Notes under the pieces: generated by a model | Told to the model about the DNA's origin: nothing | The model's database searches: none | The model's input: only the letters and a program-made list of their open reading frames with translations | Translations under genes and position numbers: made by a program | In this document: piece after piece, positions 56,101 to 62,100 of the stretch | Numbering within the stretch: position 1 is the stretch's first letter | Layout of the letters: each line of letters begins with the position of its first letter | Assembly (NCBI RefSeq): GCF_963977235.1 | Contig: NZ_CAXBOD010000010.1 | Span: forward strand, 1 to 64,000 | DNA: 64,000 nucleotides | DNA from: Albimonas sp963977235 | GTDB taxonomy: Bacteria > Pseudomonadota > Alphaproteobacteria > Rhodobacterales > Rhodobacteraceae | Reading direction: 5' to 3'

Positions 56101-59100
56101 TGACGGTGCGCGCGGAGTCCCTCGGCGAGGTGACCGCGCTGGTCGCCTCGGTCGCCTTCGCGCTGGGCGTGGGGGGCACGGCGGGCGTGGCCCCGGCGCT
56201 GGGCCTCTCGGTCGCGCGCAACTTCATCGGCTTTGGCGAGCGGACGGTGGCGGGAACCCCCATCGGCACGTCGACCTTCAACTTCTCCACGCTGGCGCTG
56301 GAGGCGACCGAGATCCGGCTGGGCGATCTCGCGGCCGCCGACCACGCGGGCGCCCCCGCGCCGACGCTGGTCGAGATCTCGGACGGGGTGCGCGAGGGCG
56401 ACGTCTACGAATACGTGGGCGCGGACTACGACGTGCTCGACCAGGAGAACGAGGATCTGTTCGACCGGCGCAACGACGTGGTGCGCCTGCAGGACCTCGA
56501 TTTCGGCAACCCCGACGCCTGGAAGCTGGTCAGTCGCGGGGCCGCGCCGGGCGAGGTCTCGGCGCTCGTCAAGAATTCCTCCATCGAGGCGGGCGGCGCC
56601 CTGAGCGTGGACGCCGACAGCGCGCAGAGCATCGTCTCGGCCGTGCTCGCGGCCACCGCGGCGGTGTCGGGCGGGACGGTGGGCGTGGGCGTCTCGGGCG
56701 CCGGCGCGGGGTCCGAGAACCGCATCGCCACCGACGTGATCGCCGCGATCGACGGCTATGTCGGCGAAACCGACAGCCCCGACGGGACCACCGAGATCAT
56801 CGCCGAGGGCGTCTTCGTCGAGGCCAACGACGATTCCTCCATCGACAGCTTCACCGGGGCGGCCGCGATCTCGGCCTCCTTCGGCGGCGTGGGCGTGGGG
56901 GTGTCGCTGGGCGTCGCCGTCTCGATCAACGAGATCGCCAACGACGTCACCGCGCAGATCGTGGGCGTGCGCCACGTGGACGCCGGCGCCGGGGGCGTTT
57001 CTGTCGTGGCCAAGAGCCCCGAGACGGGCGCCGCCCCGCTCGATGTCTCGGGCCTGGCGTTGCTGCCGACCGGCTACGGCCTTGTCGCGCCGACCTATTC
57101 CGACGACCCCGACGAGGATGACGGCCGCCTGCCGGAGGACCCGAGCGCGGCCGACTATCTCGACAACGTCGCCACGCAGGACGTCTACGCCGACCAGGAC
57201 GACGACACGGCCGGCGTGCAGGACGGCTCCGGCGCCACCATCGCCGGCGCGGTCGAGGGCGAGCAGACCGCCGCCGACGCCGCCCGCGACGCCATCGTGC
57301 TGGGCGCGGTGCGCGACCTGCTGGCGGCCGCGGGCGCGGAGATAGAGGGTTCGGTCCGCCTCGCGGTGATCGAGGCGGGCGAGGCCTGGGTCGTCGTGGA
57401 CGAGCGGGGGCGCGCCTGGAATCTGTCTCGCGACGGGTCGGCCTTCACGGCCGAGCGCGCCTCGATCAACGCCATTTCGGCGGCCGCGGCGCTGGCGATC
57501 TCGGCCGGCGGGCTGGGGGTGTCGGTGGCCGGCGCCGGGGCGGTGTCGATCAACTCGGTCCTCTCGAGCGTGGACGCGCATATCGCCGACGTGGGCCGCG
57601 TTGACAGCGACGGCGGGGTCGAGGTGACGGCGCAGAGCGCCACCGGGATCAACGCCGCGGTGCTGGCCGCGGCGGTCTCGGTCGCGGCGGGCGGGGGCGC
57701 GGTGGGCGTCTCGATCGGCGTGGGCGTGGCGCGCAACTTCCTGGGGCGCGACATCGACGGCAATCTGGCGGCGGGCGCGGGCGACGTGACCGCCTATGTC
57801 GCCGACACCAGCCTTCAGGCCGACGGCGCCCTGTCGGTGCAGGCGGAGGCGGAGCGAACCATCCGCTCGGTCCTCTTCGCAGGCGCGGCCGCGGCTGCGG
57901 TCGGGGGCTTCGGGGTCGGCGGCGCGGGCGCGGGCGTCAGCGGGCTCAACCAGGTCTCGAGCAACGTCGACGCCTGGATCGAGGGCGACGGCGCGGGCGC
58001 CTACGGCTTCGAGGAGGGCGTGAGCGCGGGCTCGGTCGAGGTCTCGGCCGAGGAGGTCTCGCGCATCGAGGCCGCCACGGCCGCGGTGGCGGTCGCCGCG
58101 ACCCTCGGCTACTCGGCGGGCGTCTCGATCTCGATCTCCGTGGCGCTGGCCGAGAACGAGATCTCCGGCGGCGCCCATGCCGAGATCCGCAGCGCGAGCG
58201 TGATCGCGCACGACGGCGGCATCGTTGTCGAGGCCGACGACCGTTCGACCGTGCGGGCCTTCACCGCGGCGGCCTCCTTCGCGGCCGGGTTCTCGCTGGG
58301 CGCAGGGATCGCGGTGGCCGGGGCAGGGGCCTCGGCGGTCAACACCATCGCCACGACCGTCAGCGCGGACGTGACCGACGCCAGCCTCACCGCCGAGGGC
58401 GGCTCGCTGGGCGGGGGCGACATCCGGGTCGAGGCGACGAGCGAGGCGAGCATCGAGGCGCTGGTGGTCTCGGCGGCCGTGTCGCTGGGCGTGGGGCTGG
58501 CGGGGGTGGGCGTCTCGATCGGCTCGTCGCTCGCGACCAACAGCATCGGCGACGGGACCACGTCGGGCGTCTTCGCGCGGGTCTCGGGCAGCCGGATCGA
58601 CGCGGACAACGACCTGACCGTGCGGGCCGAGGCGGACGCCGCCATCGACGCGGACGTGGCGGGCTTCTCGGTCGCCATCGCCGGCGGCTTCGTGGGGGCC
58701 GCCTCGGCCACCCAGGTCACGCTCGCCGCCAACGCCATCGCCTACGCGGTCGAGGCCTCGATCGAGGATCAGCTCGGCGAGGGCATAGCGGCGCGCGACG
58801 TGACGGTCGAGGCGATGGACGACGCGCAGATCGACTCCTACGTCGGCGCCGCCTCCATCGCAGGCTCGGCGGGCGCCTTCGCGGGCTCGATCTCGATTGC
58901 GGTCGCCGAGGCCGCGAACACCGTCGCGAACTCGGTCGACGCGACCGTCAAGAACGTCGAGATCGAGGCGCGCGACCTGACCGTGACCGCGCTCGACGAG
59001 GGCGAGATCCGCGGCGCGGGCGAGGCGGCGGCCGTTGCGGTCGCCATTGGTCTGGGCTTTGCCATCGCGGGGGGCGGCGCGCGGATCACCGCCACCTCCG

Positions 59101-62100
59101 ACACCGACGTCACCGCCTCGGTGGACGGGGACGGCAAGCTCATCGACGTCTCGCGCGACATGCGGGTCGAGGCCGAGAGCCAGGCCTGGGGCGAGGGCTA
59201 CACCGGCGTCGCCTCGGTCTCGCTGGGGCTGGTCTCGGCGGCCGCGAGCGGCTCGGAGGTGTTTGTCGACGTGCTGGGCGACGTGACGGCCGAGGCCATC
59301 GACGCCACGTTCGAGGTCGACGACACCCTGAAAGTCCACGCCGACAGTCGTGCCGGGGGCGCGGCCGAGGCGCGGGGCTTCTCGGTCTCGAGCGGCCTGT
59401 CGATGGCGGGCTCCGAGGCGGACGTGGACATCGCGTCGAACGCCACCGCCACCCTGGGCGGGACGGTCGCCGGGGGCGAGGCCACGGTGCGGGCGCGGCT
59501 GCTGACCTCCCACCACGGCGACAACGCCTCGGCCGTCTCGACCGCTTCTGCGGGCGGGCTGCTGCTGGGGGCGAGCTCGACCGAGGCGGACGCCCGCGTC
59601 ACCGGCGACGCGCACGCGAGCTACGCCGGCGGCACGATGACGGCTGCCGATGTGCGCATCATTGCCAAGAGCGACCTGTCGCTGGGCGCGGACGCCTCCG
59701 CCTCTGCGGGCGGGCTGATCGGCGCAGGCTCGGCCATCGCCAAGACCCGGGTCGAGGTCGACACGATCGCGCGGATCGCGGACGGCTCGACCGTCACCGC
59801 GCAGACGCTGGAGATCACCGCCACGGGCGACGAGTCCCAGGTTCTCGACGTGACCACCGGCTCGGGCGGGCTTGTCGCGGGCGCGGCCGGCTCTGCCGAG
59901 ACCGACACGCTGGGCGAGACCCGGGCCGAGATCGGGGACGCCGACATCGACCTGACCGGCGAGGGCGCCGGCAGCCTGATCATCGGCGCCGCGCATGGGT
60001 CCCACTTCTCGGCCGAGATCGACGCGGTCTCGGGCGGGATCCTGGCGGGCGCGGGCGCGGAGGTGGAGCACGACGTCGTCTCGACCGTCATCGCCAGGAT
60101 CGGCGCCAACGCCGACGTGGACGCGAAGTCGATCGAGATCACCTCGGCCAACACCGCCGACAAGCCCGACGTGGGCGACAACATCGAAGGCGACACCGGG
60201 GGCCTGGCCGCCGGCGCCTCTGCCGACAGCGACACCGACCTGACCTTCGTGACCAAGTCGATCATCGGGACCGACGCCGAGGTCGACGTCGCCAACAGCG
60301 CCTTCGATCCCGGCACGCTGACGATGTCGGCCTACAACGAGATCGTGCACCACGACACCGTCAACCTGTGGACCGCGGGCGCGCTGTCGGGCGCGGGCGC
60401 GACCTCGCTGCTCGAGACGAAGTCCTTCCAGGCGCGGGTCAAGATCGCAGAGGGCGCCGACGTGGAGGTCGAGGGCGACGTCGACCTGACGGCCAACGCC
60501 TCGAGCGAGATCTACATCAAGTCGAACTCCGAGACCTATGGCGCGGCCACCGTGGCGGTGGGCGTGGCGCAGGCCGACATCCGCCCCTCGAACGAGGTGG
60601 TGTTCGGCGACGACGTGGATCTGATCGCGGGCGGCGACCTGACCGTCTCGACCGGCGGGGACGAGGACCTGCGCGCGGACTCCCACACCATGGAGGTGCG
60701 CACCGACAACTTCGCGGGCTCGGCGATCCCGATCAACAACCTGACCGCCAACGCCTTCCTGCTGACCGACAACACCGTCGACATCGGCGCAGACTCGACG
60801 CTCGAAAGCTACCAGAACATCCGCATCGTCGCCGAGGACACCGGCATCGCCAACCTGATCGCGCGGGCCAAGGGGGTGAACTGGGCCTCCTCGATCGCCG
60901 ACGGGATCAACAGCCTCTCGGGGACCGAGGAGCTGTTCTCGGGCGCCGCCACCTACGAGGCCTACGGCAAGGTCCGCAACGACGGCGAGCTGAAGACCGG
61001 CGCGCAGCGCGCCAAGTTCCTCAAGCTGGTCGACATCGTGGACAACGGCGCGAGTGGGCCTTCGGGCTCGTTCAGCGAGGATGCGGCCTCGGCCGAGGCC
61101 GCCGCGGCCAACGTCACCGTGGTCACCGAGGCGCCCGGCCAGGGCGAGACCGAGATCGGCTTCACCGTCGAGGTCGAGGCGGTTCAGTCGAGCCTCGAGA
61201 AGTCCTGGCGCGACGCGATCGAGAACCTCAACCGCTACAAGATCCCCGACACCAACACCGCCGACCCGAACGACTATGTCGACCAGGACCTGGTCGACTT
61301 CTACGAGGCCGAGATCGCCCGCCTCGAGGCGCAGATGCTCTCGGAAGGGGTCGCCGAGGAGGTGACCACCGGCGCCGGCACGGTGATCCAGCCCATCGAG
61401 CAGTATGCGCTGACCATCGTCGTCGACCCCACCGTCGCCCAGGCCGGCACGGTGCAGATCTTCGGCGACCAGCTCTTTGGCGCGGGGTCCTTCGACACGC
61501 CCGGCGACGCCTCGATCGAGATCGTCAACGACACCTCCGCCTTCCTCAAGATCACCACGCTCGAGATCCCCGAGGTGAACGGCGGCGTGTTCTTCATGGG
61601 CGCCGAGGTCAGCCGCGCGGGCGGCCTTGCGGCGATGAACAGCGCCATCGACGCGATCAACCAGGCCGCGGTCGACGAGGACAACCGCCTGAACCTCGCC
61701 GGCGAGGCCAACCAGGTGCGGGAGGACGCGGACTTCGCCTCGCTCAACGCGCCGACCGCGGACTCCGGCGCGCCGGTGATCTCGGTGCGCAACACGCTCA
61801 ACCTCGCCACGCTGGACCCGCAGCCCGAGACGCTGCCGCCCTGGCCCGACATCACCGTCGCCGGGCTCGAGGTCACCGACGAGGACGGGCTGACCCAGAT
61901 CGAGGGCATCCGCAACCTGCGCGGCGACGTGATCCTGTCGACCGCCGTGCCCGGCGGCAACGGCGACATCGTGGTCACCGCGCCGATCGTGGCGGCCAAC
62001 CTGTCGATCGCGGCGGGCGGCAGCTTCTTCCTCGAGGGGGTGACCTCGTTCTCGGTCGAGGGGGAGCCGTCGTCGAACTGGCTGCCGCTGACCTCGCCCG

